Shown here in pieces: positions 18,846-27,108 of a DNA stretch of 64,000 nt. The position numbers and the translations under genes are program-made. The DNA is from Borrelia anserina Es (GTDB taxonomy: Bacteria > Spirochaetota > Spirochaetia > Borreliales > Borreliaceae). Position 1 is the stretch's first letter; each line of letters begins with the position of its first letter. Location: positions 682,001-746,000 of the forward strand of contig NZ_CP013704.1 in the NCBI RefSeq assembly GCF_001936255.1, in the 5' to 3' direction. The notes beneath the pieces are model-generated. The model had not been told where the DNA came from, ran no database searches, and saw nothing but the letters and a program-made list of their open reading frames with translations.

Positions 18846-21413
18846 ATGTTAGATTCAGAAAACGCAGAGCTTTTAGAGATTTTTTTTGAGGAAGCTCAAA
18901 ATCTTGTGGATACTCTTGAAGAGAATATTATGTCGTTAGAAGATGATCCCCATAATTCAGAAACTATTGATGAGATATTTAGGGCAGCTCATACTCTGAA
19001 GGGTAGTTCAGCTTCTGTTGATATGATGGAACTTTCAGGGTTTACTCATGTTATTGAAGATGTATTTGATGCTGTTAGAGATAATAAGTTAAAGATATGT
19101 AATGGCCTTGTTGATTTACTTTTGAATTCGCTTGATGTAATAAAAGATATGCTTAATGCACGTCTTAATGGAGATGTTTATTTACAGGATGTAAGCGAGC
19201 TTGAAAATAAATTAAGAGGATTTTTAGGGAATAAATATCAGACAACTTTTGTAGAATCTGTAGATAGTACAAATGATAATGAATTTTTGCTTTCTTCCCT
19301 TGAGCTTAGTGATATGCGTGAAGTTGTAGGACTTGGACAGAAAGTTTTAAGAGTTGTTATTCACTTTGATAAAGATAATCCTATGTCAACAATTGCTGGT
19401 ATACAAATGTTTCAAGCTTTAAAAGACTTAGGGCCAATTCTTTGTACTGTGCCTAATTATGAGCAACTTATTGCAGGGGAATTTTTAAAAAGGGTTGATT
19501 ATTATTTAATGTGTTTAAATAATCGTAATGTTGAGGACAAAATAAACTTGTCTGATGTTGCTTTGAGTTATACAATTGATGAATTTGATATTGCTAGCGA
19601 GTTGACAAAGGCAGTTTCAAGGGAGAGGGATACTGTTGTTCATAATACTGCATCCCAGGAATTGCAACTTTCTAATGATGAGCTTATAAGTTTAAGAGAA
19701 ATTGTGGGTGATGCTAAGTTATTTGAAGTGAAGTTAAATTTCAATAAAGATAATCCTATGTCAACAATTTCTGGACTTCAGATGTTGCAGGCGTTAAAAA
19801 GCTTGGGAGAAGTTTATAAATCTATTCCTGATAGTGAGGATTTATTGTCAGATAAGTTTTTTGATTGTATTGTATATTATTTGATATCCAATACTTCAGT
19901 TGATAGTATTTCTAGAAAGGTGGATTTATCAGATGTTGTTGTTAGTTTTGATATTAAAGAAATTGATTTAAAAAATGTTAAGGATGTGGATTTAAGTATT
20001 GAAGTTAATAGTAATGTTTCTGTTAAGGAATCTAAGAAAACACCTGTAAATGTTAATTTAATTAGGATTGATAGTAAAAGGATAGATTCTATATTAAACC
20101 TTGTAAGTGAGGCTGTTATAAGTAAGTCAGCTTATAATCAGATAAATTCTGATATGACATCTTTTCTTTATGGTTTTAATTATTTTTATGATTATCAAGA
20201 AAGTTTTTACAATAGTTTCTTGATAGATTTAAAGATGATTTTTAAGGATATAGGTTTAGAATTGGAAAGTTCTGTTGAAAATCGAATAGCAAGTTTGGTG
20301 GGACATAATATTGATAAAGCTTTACATGATATGGTGGGATTAAGAGATTTGTTGGTTAAAATCCTTCAAGATTCTAAATTTGCCTCTAATAGACTTTCTA
20401 GGATAATTACTGATTTGCATGAGAGTGTTTTGAAAACGAGAATGTTGCCAGTTTCTGGTATTTTTTCAAGATTTGCAAGAGTAGTAAGAGATCTTTCAAA
20501 GAAGTTAGGCAAAGTTGTAGAACTTAGTACTGAAGGTGAGGATACAGAGGTTGATAAATCTATCATAGATGATCTTGTAGATCCTTTGATGCATTGTGTT
20601 AGGAATTCTATGGATCATGGACTTGAAACTGTTGATGAAAGACTTAGCAAGGGCAAGAATAAAACTGGTCATATAATTTTGCGTGCCAAGCATGAGGGTA
20701 ATGTGATATCAATTGAGATTGAAGATGATGGAAGAGGGATAGATTCCAATGTTATTAGACAAAGGTCAATTGAGAAAGGTTTAATAAAGAAAGATTCAGT
20801 TCTCTCTGAGAGTGAAATTCTCAACTTAATTTTCGAACCTGGATTCTCAACAGCTAGTCAGGTTACAGATGTTTCTGGTAGAGGTGTGGGACTTGATGTC
20901 GTTAAAAACAGTGTTAAGAAATTAAATGGAACTATTGTTATAGATTCAAAAGTTAATGTTGGTACTACTTTTAAAATAAAGCTTCCTTTAACATTAGTGA
21001 TTGTGCAGGGTCTTCTTGTAAAATCTGGCAGTGAGATTTATGTTTTTCCTTTAAATAGTGTTCTTGAAACACATAGGATTAGTGAAGACAATATAAAGCT
21101 TATTGAAAATAACCATGAGGTTTATGATTTAAGGGAAGAAGTTTTATCTGTTCTTAGACTTGATGAGCTTTTTAATATCAAAGGTGATCAAAATTTATAT
21201 GATAAGTTTTTAATAGTTATTAGCGTCAATGATAAAAAGGCAGGGATAGTTGTAGATGCTATTCTTGGAGAAGAAGATTTTGTTGTAAAGCCTATTAAAG
21301 ATAAGTATGCCTCAAGTCCAGGGATAGTTGGAGCTACTACACTTGGTAATGGTAAGGTTGTCTTGATTATTGATGTGTTTAGACTTTTTTACCTAAAGGA
21401 TATGAAAGGATAG
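18846..21413 (+). CDS. cheA: Chemotaxis histidine kinase CheA (CheA2 type)
   Basis: Kinase that autophosphorylates and passes phosphate to CheY. Of 855 residues, P1 (1-130) carries the phospho-His at 49 in FRAAHTLKGSS. Two similar segments follow, at about 151-249 and 273-373, each with a V-x-F-(D/N)-K-D-N-P-M-S-T-I block and an LSDV ending; they occupy the P2 place. A dimerisation domain (about 400-550), the ATPase with HCVRNSMDHG, DDGRGID and GRGVGLDVV (to about 715), and a CheW-like P5 domain complete it. It stands 4 bp before the CheW fusion gene. Confidence 0.95.
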   Translation: MLDSENAELLEIFFEEAQNLVDTLEENIMSLEDDPHNSETIDEIFRAAHTLKGSSASVDMMELSGFTHVIEDVFDAVRDNKLKICNGLVDLLLNSLDVIKDMLNARLNGDVYLQDVSELENKLRGFLGNKYQTTFVESVDSTNDNEFLLSSLELSDMREVVGLGQKVLRVVIHFDKDNPMSTIAGIQMFQALKDLGPILCTVPNYEQLIAGEFLKRVDYYLMCLNNRNVEDKINLSDVALSYTIDEFDIASELTKAVSRERDTVVHNTASQELQLSNDELISLREIVGDAKLFEVKLNFNKDNPMSTISGLQMLQALKSLGEVYKSIPDSEDLLSDKFFDCIVYYLISNTSVDSISRKVDLSDVVVSFDIKEIDLKNVKDVDLSIEVNSNVSVKESKKTPVNVNLIRIDSKRIDSILNLVSEAVISKSAYNQINSDMTSFLYGFNYFYDYQESFYNSFLIDLKMIFKDIGLELESSVENRIASLVGHNIDKALHDMVGLRDLLVKILQDSKFASNRLSRIITDLHESVLKTRMLPVSGIFSRFARVVRDLSKKLGKVVELSTEGEDTEVDKSIIDDLVDPLMHCVRNSMDHGLETVDERLSKGKNKTGHIILRAKHEGNVISIEIEDDGRGIDSNVIRQRSIEKGLIKKDSVLSESEILNLIFEPGFSTASQVTDVSGRGVGLDVVKNSVKKLNGTIVIDSKVNVGTTFKIKLPLTLVIVQGLLVKSGSEIYVFPLNSVLETHRISEDNIKLIENNHEVYDLREEVLSVLRLDELFNIKGDQNLYDKFLIVISVNDKKAGIVVDAILGEEDFVVKPIKDKYASSPGIVGATTLGNGKVVLIIDVFRLFYLKDMKG

Positions 21414-21417
21414 TCTT

Positions 21418-22821
21418 ATGATGGAAATAAAAGAGATATGTTTAGGTGAGCGTAATTTAAGTAGCCGGGATAAAAGATTAAGTTCTATTAATTTGGATTT
21501 TAAAGTAGTATCTTTCAATATTGGTAATGATAATTATCTAGTAGATATTATGCAAGTTAAGGAGATTAGGAAATCTAGTAATTTTACATCTATTCCAAAT
21601 GCTAAGAAATATGTGGTTGGTCTTGATAATTTAAGAGGGGAGATAATCTCTATTATTGATTTGAGAATAATGTTCAATTTGGAAGTTGTTGAGAAAGACC
21701 TTGAAGATATTATGGTCCTTAAAAATGACGATTTATTAATAGGGGTCATTGTTGATAAAGTTAATAATGTCTTTTCAATTGATTCTTCTCTAATTCAAGA
21801 TCCTCATCCTATTTTATCTCAGGAGGCACTTATACATTATATAAAGGGAGTAGTGAAATATGGTGAAAAATTGTATATTCTTCTTAATGTTGATAAGATT
21901 TTTAATTATGATGATAGAGAAAAAGAGTTTTTATTGGAGGATGGTAACAATAATGCGGATGAGATAAATGCTTTTGGGAATGAAGGCAAGTCGTTATCTT
22001 ATAGCAATGATTCTTTAGGCTTATCAGAAGTATCTGCTAGTGAGTTTGCAAGGTTGTCTAAAGATGGTTTGGATGATTTGAAGGTTGTTAAAGAAAATCT
22101 TTTTAAATATTCTTTCAATGCATCTTTAGTAAGTGACGAGTTTTTAAGAGAAGTTAGTGTGAAATTAGATATTGCAAATATTAATGATTTGGCTTATGAT
22201 AACTTTTTAAATGAATTTTATTCAAAATCATCAGGATGTTTATGGGATGATGAGTATTTAGAAAAGTTTCAAGATGAAATTGTTAAAAGATATGTTAATA
22301 ATATGAGTGATATTGGTACTGTTTTGAATATTTTCGAGATTGGTTGTGGTAATGGGAAAGAGACGATATCTTTTGTAAATGCTTTGTATGAGTCTTACAA
22401 AAATCCTTTTAAGGTGATAGCCATTGATAATGATTTAGTTAAAGTTATTGGAACTTCTAGTTTAGTTTTCTCAGAGTCTGAGATTAATTTGAGCGATATT
22501 TATAGGAGAAATTCCTTTGAACAAAGCCCAGGAGTTTATAAATTCAAGCCAGAGATCATGAACAGTATTTTATATGAATATTCAGATGCTATTTTATCAG
22601 AATTTCCAGATAACTTGGGAATTATCTTTTTAAGAGATGTTTTATGTTTCTTAAATGATGATGGACAATTCTTGATTTTGGATGCGATTGCGGAAAGATC
22701 TGTTAGAGGTGCGATTTTGATTTTAGGAGATCATGAAGAACTTAAGAACAATGATATCTTTGTAAAAGATAGATCTATAAAGTATTTTAACCTATATAAA
22801 AAGATCGAAAGGAGAAATTAA
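21418..22821 (+). CDS. CheW-CheR-like fusion (CheW3 type)
   Basis: Adaptor protein that couples receptors to CheA, here 467 residues instead of the usual 150-180. Residues about 25-165 are a CheW domain, with VVSFNIGNDNYLVDIMQVKEI and YVVGLDNLRGEIISIIDLR split over the fold. From about residue 265 the sequence resembles a CheR methyltransferase: IFEIGCGNGKETI at the SAM site and GIIFLRDVLCFLNDDG at the active-site strand. Whether the CheR-like part methylates anything is unclear, since the usual FCRNVxIYF is altered to FLRDVLCFL. It overlaps cheX by one base (TAATG). Confidence 0.9.
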   Translation: MMEIKEICLGERNLSSRDKRLSSINLDFKVVSFNIGNDNYLVDIMQVKEIRKSSNFTSIPNAKKYVVGLDNLRGEIISIIDLRIMFNLEVVEKDLEDIMVLKNDDLLIGVIVDKVNNVFSIDSSLIQDPHPILSQEALIHYIKGVVKYGEKLYILLNVDKIFNYDDREKEFLLEDGNNNADEINAFGNEGKSLSYSNDSLGLSEVSASEFARLSKDGLDDLKVVKENLFKYSFNASLVSDEFLREVSVKLDIANINDLAYDNFLNEFYSKSSGCLWDDEYLEKFQDEIVKRYVNNMSDIGTVLNIFEIGCGNGKETISFVNALYESYKNPFKVIAIDNDLVKVIGTSSLVFSESEINLSDIYRRNSFEQSPGVYKFKPEIMNSILYEYSDAILSEFPDNLGIIFLRDVLCFLNDDGQFLILDAIAERSVRGAILILGDHEELKNNDIFVKDRSIKYFNLYKKIERRN

Positions 22822-23306
22822 TGAGGATAGATTATATAGAGCCATTTTTAGATGCTGCTTCTTCAGTTTTAAGGGATATGTTGCTTGTTGAAGATATTCA
22901 GATGGGTAGTCCTGGTCTTAAGTCGATTAATCAAAAGATCAGAGGTGTGTCTGTAATTGTGGGACTTGCGGGTTCTGTTGAGGGTAGCATTATTATTGAT
23001 ATGGATATTGATACTGCGCTTTTTGTTGCCTCTAAGTTGAATTTTGAGGAGTATGTTGACTTTGATGATGAAGAAACTAAAGAAATGGTAGCTGCAACTC
23101 TTACAGAAGTTGGTAATATTATTGCTGGTAATTTTGTTACTACTTTACATGCAAAGGGTTTTGTATTTGATATAACCCCACCAGCTTTTATTTATGGAGA
23201 AAATATGAAAATAAGTAATAAGGGTTCTGAAGCATTGATAGTGCCATTTACTTTGCCAGATGGTAAAATTATTGAAGTTAATATTGCAATAAGAGAGAGG
23301 GTTTGA
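22821..23306 (+). CDS. cheX: CheY-P phosphatase CheX
   Basis: Dephosphorylates CheY-P and resets the motor signal. The 161-residue protein is the normal CheX length and shows the CheC/CheX-type helix LTEVGNIIAGNF, with the Glu and Asn of the phosphatase active site near residues 92-96. The ending around VPFTLPDGKIIEVNI forms the last beta strands. It is translationally coupled to the CheW fusion. Phosphatase function in Borrelia is established for its CheX; here it is inferred by family. Confidence 0.95.
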   Translation: MRIDYIEPFLDAASSVLRDMLLVEDIQMGSPGLKSINQKIRGVSVIVGLAGSVEGSIIIDMDIDTALFVASKLNFEEYVDFDDEETKEMVAATLTEVGNIIAGNFVTTLHAKGFVFDITPPAFIYGENMKISNKGSEALIVPFTLPDGKIIEVNIAIRERV

Positions 23307-23354
23307 TATGATTATAAAGCTGAAAATACTTGTTACAAGAAAAGAGGGTTTAAT

Positions 23355-23795
23355 ATGATCCAGAAAACTACGATTGCTATGGATTCTTCAAATAAACCAA
23401 AGGGGATTAATTATGAAACGGGTGTTCCTTTTAATGTTTTGATTGTTGATGATTCAGTTTTTACTGTAAAACAGCTTACGCAAATTTTTACTTCAGAAGG
23501 CTTTAATATTATTGATACTGCTGCTGATGGTGAGGAAGCTGTAGTTAAATATAAAAACTATTATCCTAATATTGATATTGTCACTCTTGATATTACTATG
23601 CCTAAGATGGATGGGATAACTTGTCTTTCTAAGATTATTGAATTTGATAAAAATGCTAAAGTAATAATGATTTCTGCTTTAGGTAAGGAACAGTTAGTTA
23701 AAGATTGTTTGATTAAAGGTGCAAAGACATTTATTGTAAAGCCTCTTGATAGAGCTAAGGTTCTTCAAAGGGTTATGTCTGTGTTCGTTAAATAA
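23355..23795 (+). CDS. cheY: Chemotaxis response regulator CheY (CheY3 type)
   Basis: Receiver-domain protein that binds the flagellar switch when phosphorylated. The 146-residue product has acidic pair D32-D33 in LIVDDSVF, phospho-Asp at 79 in VTLDITMPKMDG, Ser/Thr switch in MISALG and the conserved Lys in IVKPLD. An N-terminal extension of about 25 residues is longer than in enteric CheY. AAGAGGG-type ribosome site is upstream of the ATG. Last gene of the flaA-che operon; it is convergent with the following minus-strand gene. Confidence 0.95.
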   Translation: MIQKTTIAMDSSNKPKGINYETGVPFNVLIVDDSVFTVKQLTQIFTSEGFNIIDTAADGEEAVVKYKNYYPNIDIVTLDITMPKMDGITCLSKIIEFDKNAKVIMISALGKEQLVKDCLIKGAKTFIVKPLDRAKVLQRVMSVFVK

Positions 23796-23814
23796 AATAG
23801 TATGGCTTATTGAT

Positions 23815-24327
23815 TTAGTAGGATTTATAAAAAATCATCTCATTACTTATTTCACTTAAGTTTTGTGTGAAGTATGAGATATTGATGTTGAAAATATCCA
23901 TTTCGTTTTTGCCGTTATTGCTTATATATAGCTCTAGTTTGTAAAATCCCCTTTTGGTATATATTAATGCTGAGCTTTTGAAAATTGAATCTATAGTTTT
24001 TATTTTAAATATTTTATATTTTAAAAAATCCTTGTCAAGGATTTCACTTTGAATTAAATATTTATTTGCTTCTCTGTAAGTTGGAGTTATTTTATTGTAA
24101 TCAATTTGATCCTTTAGTATGCTTTTTAGAAAATTTTCTGTTAATTCGTATATTTGTATTTCATGTGTGCTTTTTGGATGTTTAGTATAATATTCTTCTT
24201 CTATTATTAAATTAAAAGAGGAATATTGTCTTGTTGTTTCGGATGATCGTTTTTTTATTGAGGTTGTTATTAATTTTGAATGAATTGATGTGTTAATAAT
24301 TAAGAGCAGAAATATTTTTTTTATCAT
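23815..24327 (-). CDS. Uncharacterised secreted protein, last gene of a coupled operon
   Basis: The 170-residue product begins MIKKIFLLLIINTSIHS, a signal peptide-like segment, and is then polar with many Ser, Tyr, Lys and Ile. It is probably periplasmic. The domain is not recognised. Its start overlaps the stop of the voltage-sensor-like gene by four bases, giving translational coupling. Its stop lies 20 bp from the cheY stop on the other strand. Confidence 0.7.
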   Translation of the reverse strand: MIKKIFLLLIINTSIHSKLITTSIKKRSSETTRQYSSFNLIIEEEYYTKHPKSTHEIQIYELTENFLKSILKDQIDYNKITPTYREANKYLIQSEILDKDFLKYKIFKIKTIDSIFKSSALIYTKRGFYKLELYISNNGKNEMDIFNINISYFTQNLSEISNEMIFYKSY

Positions 24328-25370
24328 ATGCGTTCCTTATTGCTTTTTATTATTTTTTTAACTTTTTCAATTTCTAGGGGAAGTTTGCTTCTTCTTTTTG
24401 CGTTTAGCTTGTCTTTTAATAAAACATTGTTAAATGTTTTTGCCATTTCATATACTTTTTCTTCACTGAAGTGGGATGGAATTTGAATTTTTCTATACTC
24501 AATTGGATCTTGTAAGACTTTTTGCATTAATATAATTGGATTTAGAAAACTTGCTTTAAAAAATTTATAAAAATTTGTTAAGAACAGCGCAAATGATATA
24601 AAGAGTGTAAATAGGAATATTCCAATTACAGAGTCATTTTTTCTTTGTAGATATTTATCTATATAAAATTTTGTGTTATCTATTTCAATAATTTTGTATT
24701 CACTAGGACTGTAGTAGAGGAATATATCATCGGACTTAGAATATATTGTTTTATTTTTATCTTTAATTATTAATATAAAGGGATACATTTCTTTAATGTA
24801 GTTTTTTTCAGTTGTTATAGATATATTTTTTATGATATTAAATTCTTGTTTTTCTGGCATTGTGTTTGCAAAACTTGAACTTGAAAATATTATGAAAAAT
24901 ATAAATGGAATTAGTAAACTTATTGAGAAGGTTCTAGCAAATGCAATTAATATTAAATTTTTTTCTTTTGGATTATAATAAATTTCAATCATTAAGTCAT
25001 TAAATCTAAGGAGTCTTAAGAATCTTAATTTAAAAAGTGAAAGTATGATTGGGCTTGAAATTGTTTCATGGGGATTGATTATATTTTGAATTTGATTAGA
25101 GCTGTAGAATATTAGGGGAATTAAGCAATGGATTAGATCAAAAAATAGATTATTTCTTATGTATATTTTTAATGTTCTTAAAAAATAAGCTTTTGAAATT
25201 TTATATAAAAAAATTAATATTAATATCATATCAAATAAAAATCCAATGAATATTAGTGCAAATCGTATTTTGTATGGCAGAAAAAGTATTATTGACAATT
25301 CCTCTGTTAGAAATGTAATTATTGAAGCAATTAAAGTGGCTTTAAAAAAATTTGCGAGTATCTTTACCAT
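24324..25370 (-). CDS. Membrane protein with a voltage-sensor-like domain and HAMP-like tail
   Basis: Of 348 residues, four helices occupy about 8-30, 36-57, 74-90 and 110-124. The third has FFDLI (Asp78) and the second Asp47. The fourth, LFKLRFLRLLRF, puts Lys114, Arg116, Arg119 and Arg122 in the spaced pattern of an ion-channel S4. A fifth helix (141-165) leads into an 80-residue extracytoplasmic loop, then a sixth helix (248-270). Residues 277-325 (NPIILMQKVLQDP to EEKVYEMAKTFNN) resemble a HAMP linker. No pore-forming sequence is obvious. The combination looks like a membrane sensor of unknown role. This fold call is from pattern only. Confidence 0.55.
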   Translation of the reverse strand: MVKILANFFKATLIASIITFLTEELSIILFLPYKIRFALIFIGFLFDMILILIFLYKISKAYFLRTLKIYIRNNLFFDLIHCLIPLIFYSSNQIQNIINPHETISSPIILSLFKLRFLRLLRFNDLMIEIYYNPKEKNLILIAFARTFSISLLIPFIFFIIFSSSSFANTMPEKQEFNIIKNISITTEKNYIKEMYPFILIIKDKNKTIYSKSDDIFLYYSPSEYKIIEIDNTKFYIDKYLQRKNDSVIGIFLFTLFISFALFLTNFYKFFKASFLNPIILMQKVLQDPIEYRKIQIPSHFSEEKVYEMAKTFNNVLLKDKLNAKRRSKLPLEIEKVKKIIKSNKERI

Positions 25371-26230
25371 TTATTTTTCCTAGCTATTTCTAGAAGTTCT
25401 TTAATAATTCTTGGATCATGTTCTTTTGAGCTTGATTGTTTTATTGAAAACCAGCTTTCATCATATCCTCTAAATCCTTTTATTTTATTGTTTTTAATGC
25501 TAGGTATTCTGGTTCTATTTGAAAAGATAGATATTAATGTTGCAATTGGTGACATGTTACTTAGATTTTCATATCTAAACAGACTTTGAGTTATTAGTTT
25601 AACTGTGTTGTTATCTAGGAAATTAATTTCTCTGATAACTAGTTTTGCTGAATCTTCAATATTTTTCGGAATTAATTTTATATCTTTTTCTAAATAAAAT
25701 TTAATTATTACTACTCTTAATAAGAGTAAGATTTTTATGTAGTTTTTTACAAGTTTTGAAGAATCAAGAATACTATTTTCTTTTTTAATTAGGTATATTG
25801 TATAAGAATTTTTGTCTTCAAAGAGTTTGTTTATGTAGAATGCTATGTGTCCACTACTACTTATAGCATTGAAATTATATAAAAATTCTTTTCTTAAATA
25901 AGGATTTGCTTTGATAGAGTTGAATATTAATTTTAGGTTATTCTTATTAAATTCTTTGTTAAATAGGTCTTTTACAATATTTAGATCAATAGAGTCAATG
26001 TTTGACAAAATCAGAGGAGCAACTATTATATCTGTTTTTTCTTTAACGTATTGAGTAAGTAAATCGGTGTCAGATTTAAAATTTTCATCTATAAATATTG
26101 AAATAGTTTTTTTATTTTCTTCTAAATATTTAACTATTTCGATTTCTTTTTCAAAAACCGATAAACCTTTTATGCTTTCATGGTTAAATAAATAATGATA
26201 CAGATGTGGGAAATATGCTTTTAAATTCAT
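25364..26230 (-). CDS. Uncharacterised 288-residue protein
   Basis: I do not recognise a domain. The protein is helical, rich in Ile, Asn and Lys, has no signal peptide and is likely cytoplasmic. The C-terminal third has a distinctive block, GFRGYDESWFSIKQ, followed by HDPRIIKELLEIARKNKW. It overlaps the phosphatase gene upstream (ATGA type) and the voltage-sensor-like gene downstream, so the proteins are probably made together. It could be a regulator or partner of the membrane protein, but nothing in the sequence shows this. Confidence 0.7.
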   Translation of the reverse strand: MNLKAYFPHLYHYLFNHESIKGLSVFEKEIEIVKYLEENKKTISIFIDENFKSDTDLLTQYVKEKTDIIVAPLILSNIDSIDLNIVKDLFNKEFNKNNLKLIFNSIKANPYLRKEFLYNFNAISSSGHIAFYINKLFEDKNSYTIYLIKKENSILDSSKLVKNYIKILLLLRVVIIKFYLEKDIKLIPKNIEDSAKLVIREINFLDNNTVKLITQSLFRYENLSNMSPIATLISIFSNRTRIPSIKNNKIKGFRGYDESWFSIKQSSSKEHDPRIIKELLEIARKNKW

Positions 26231-26889
26231 TTGATTATTTCTAGGAGCTCAGATGGATTGTTTAATATATATTTTGCTCCGCTTGCTTTTAATTCTTCTA
26301 TTGTTCTAAATCCCCATGAGACGCCTATAGGCAAAAATCCAGCATTCTGAGCAGTTATCATATCAATATCGCTGTCTCCTATGTATGCTATTTCTTGTGG
26401 TGTAAGATTTAATTCTATTATCATGTCTAGAGCATTTGCAGGATCTGGTTTTGCCTCAAATCTTTGAGAGTATCCTCTCACTTCAAAGAAATTTATGTCT
26501 TTAAATATGTCTTTTGATATTATTAGTAGTTCTTCATGATTTTTGTTGCTTAATATTCCAATAGGGATATTAAGTGAGTTTAGTTTTCTTAAAAGTTCTG
26601 GTATGCCATCATATGCTCTTGTTCGGTAGGAAATATTTTGATTGTATGCTTTGACAAATTCTTGATAGAGATTATCTTTGATATTTTTGTCATCTAAGTT
26701 TATGTTAAGATATTCTAAGGTATTCTCTACTAATTTAGAATACCCTCTTCCAACAAGTGTGTTAAATTCATCTGTTTTAATTTCTTTATACCCTAATTTT
26801 TTTAGGGCAAAGTTCATTGAGAAGGCAATATCCATGATACTGTTTATTAAAGTCCCATCCATGTCAAAGATGCAAGCTTTGATATTCAT
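26227..26889 (-). CDS. HAD-family phosphatase (phosphoglycolate phosphatase-like)
   Basis: Hydrolase of the haloacid dehalogenase superfamily. The 220-residue product has motif I FDMDGTLINS at residue 8 with the nucleophilic Asp, motif II ILSNK near 110, and motif III GDSDIDMITAQNAG with the metal-binding acids near 170. Cap-domain layout fits Gph-type phosphoglycolate phosphatases, but substrate is not determined by sequence. It is the first gene of a four-gene minus-strand set and divergent from the nucleoside ABC transporter. Confidence 0.88.
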   Translation of the reverse strand: MNIKACIFDMDGTLINSIMDIAFSMNFALKKLGYKEIKTDEFNTLVGRGYSKLVENTLEYLNINLDDKNIKDNLYQEFVKAYNQNISYRTRAYDGIPELLRKLNSLNIPIGILSNKNHEELLIISKDIFKDINFFEVRGYSQRFEAKPDPANALDMIIELNLTPQEIAYIGDSDIDMITAQNAGFLPIGVSWGFRTIEELKASGAKYILNNPSELLEIIK

Positions 26890-27108
26890 ATTTTAATCCT
26901 CTTGAAATTAATCATTATTGTAATGTGCCTTCATTTTATCATTATTTTTTGTTTTTTATTAAGTTTATTTCATGATTTTTAATATTTTGCATTATTTTGA
27001 ATCTTTTTTAAAAGATATTCTTGAAAATATTTGTGTTTAGTTTTAGCATTCTTGGTTAGGGTATAGATAAAATGTTATTTACCTTTATTAACTTACAGGC
27101 TATTTTTA

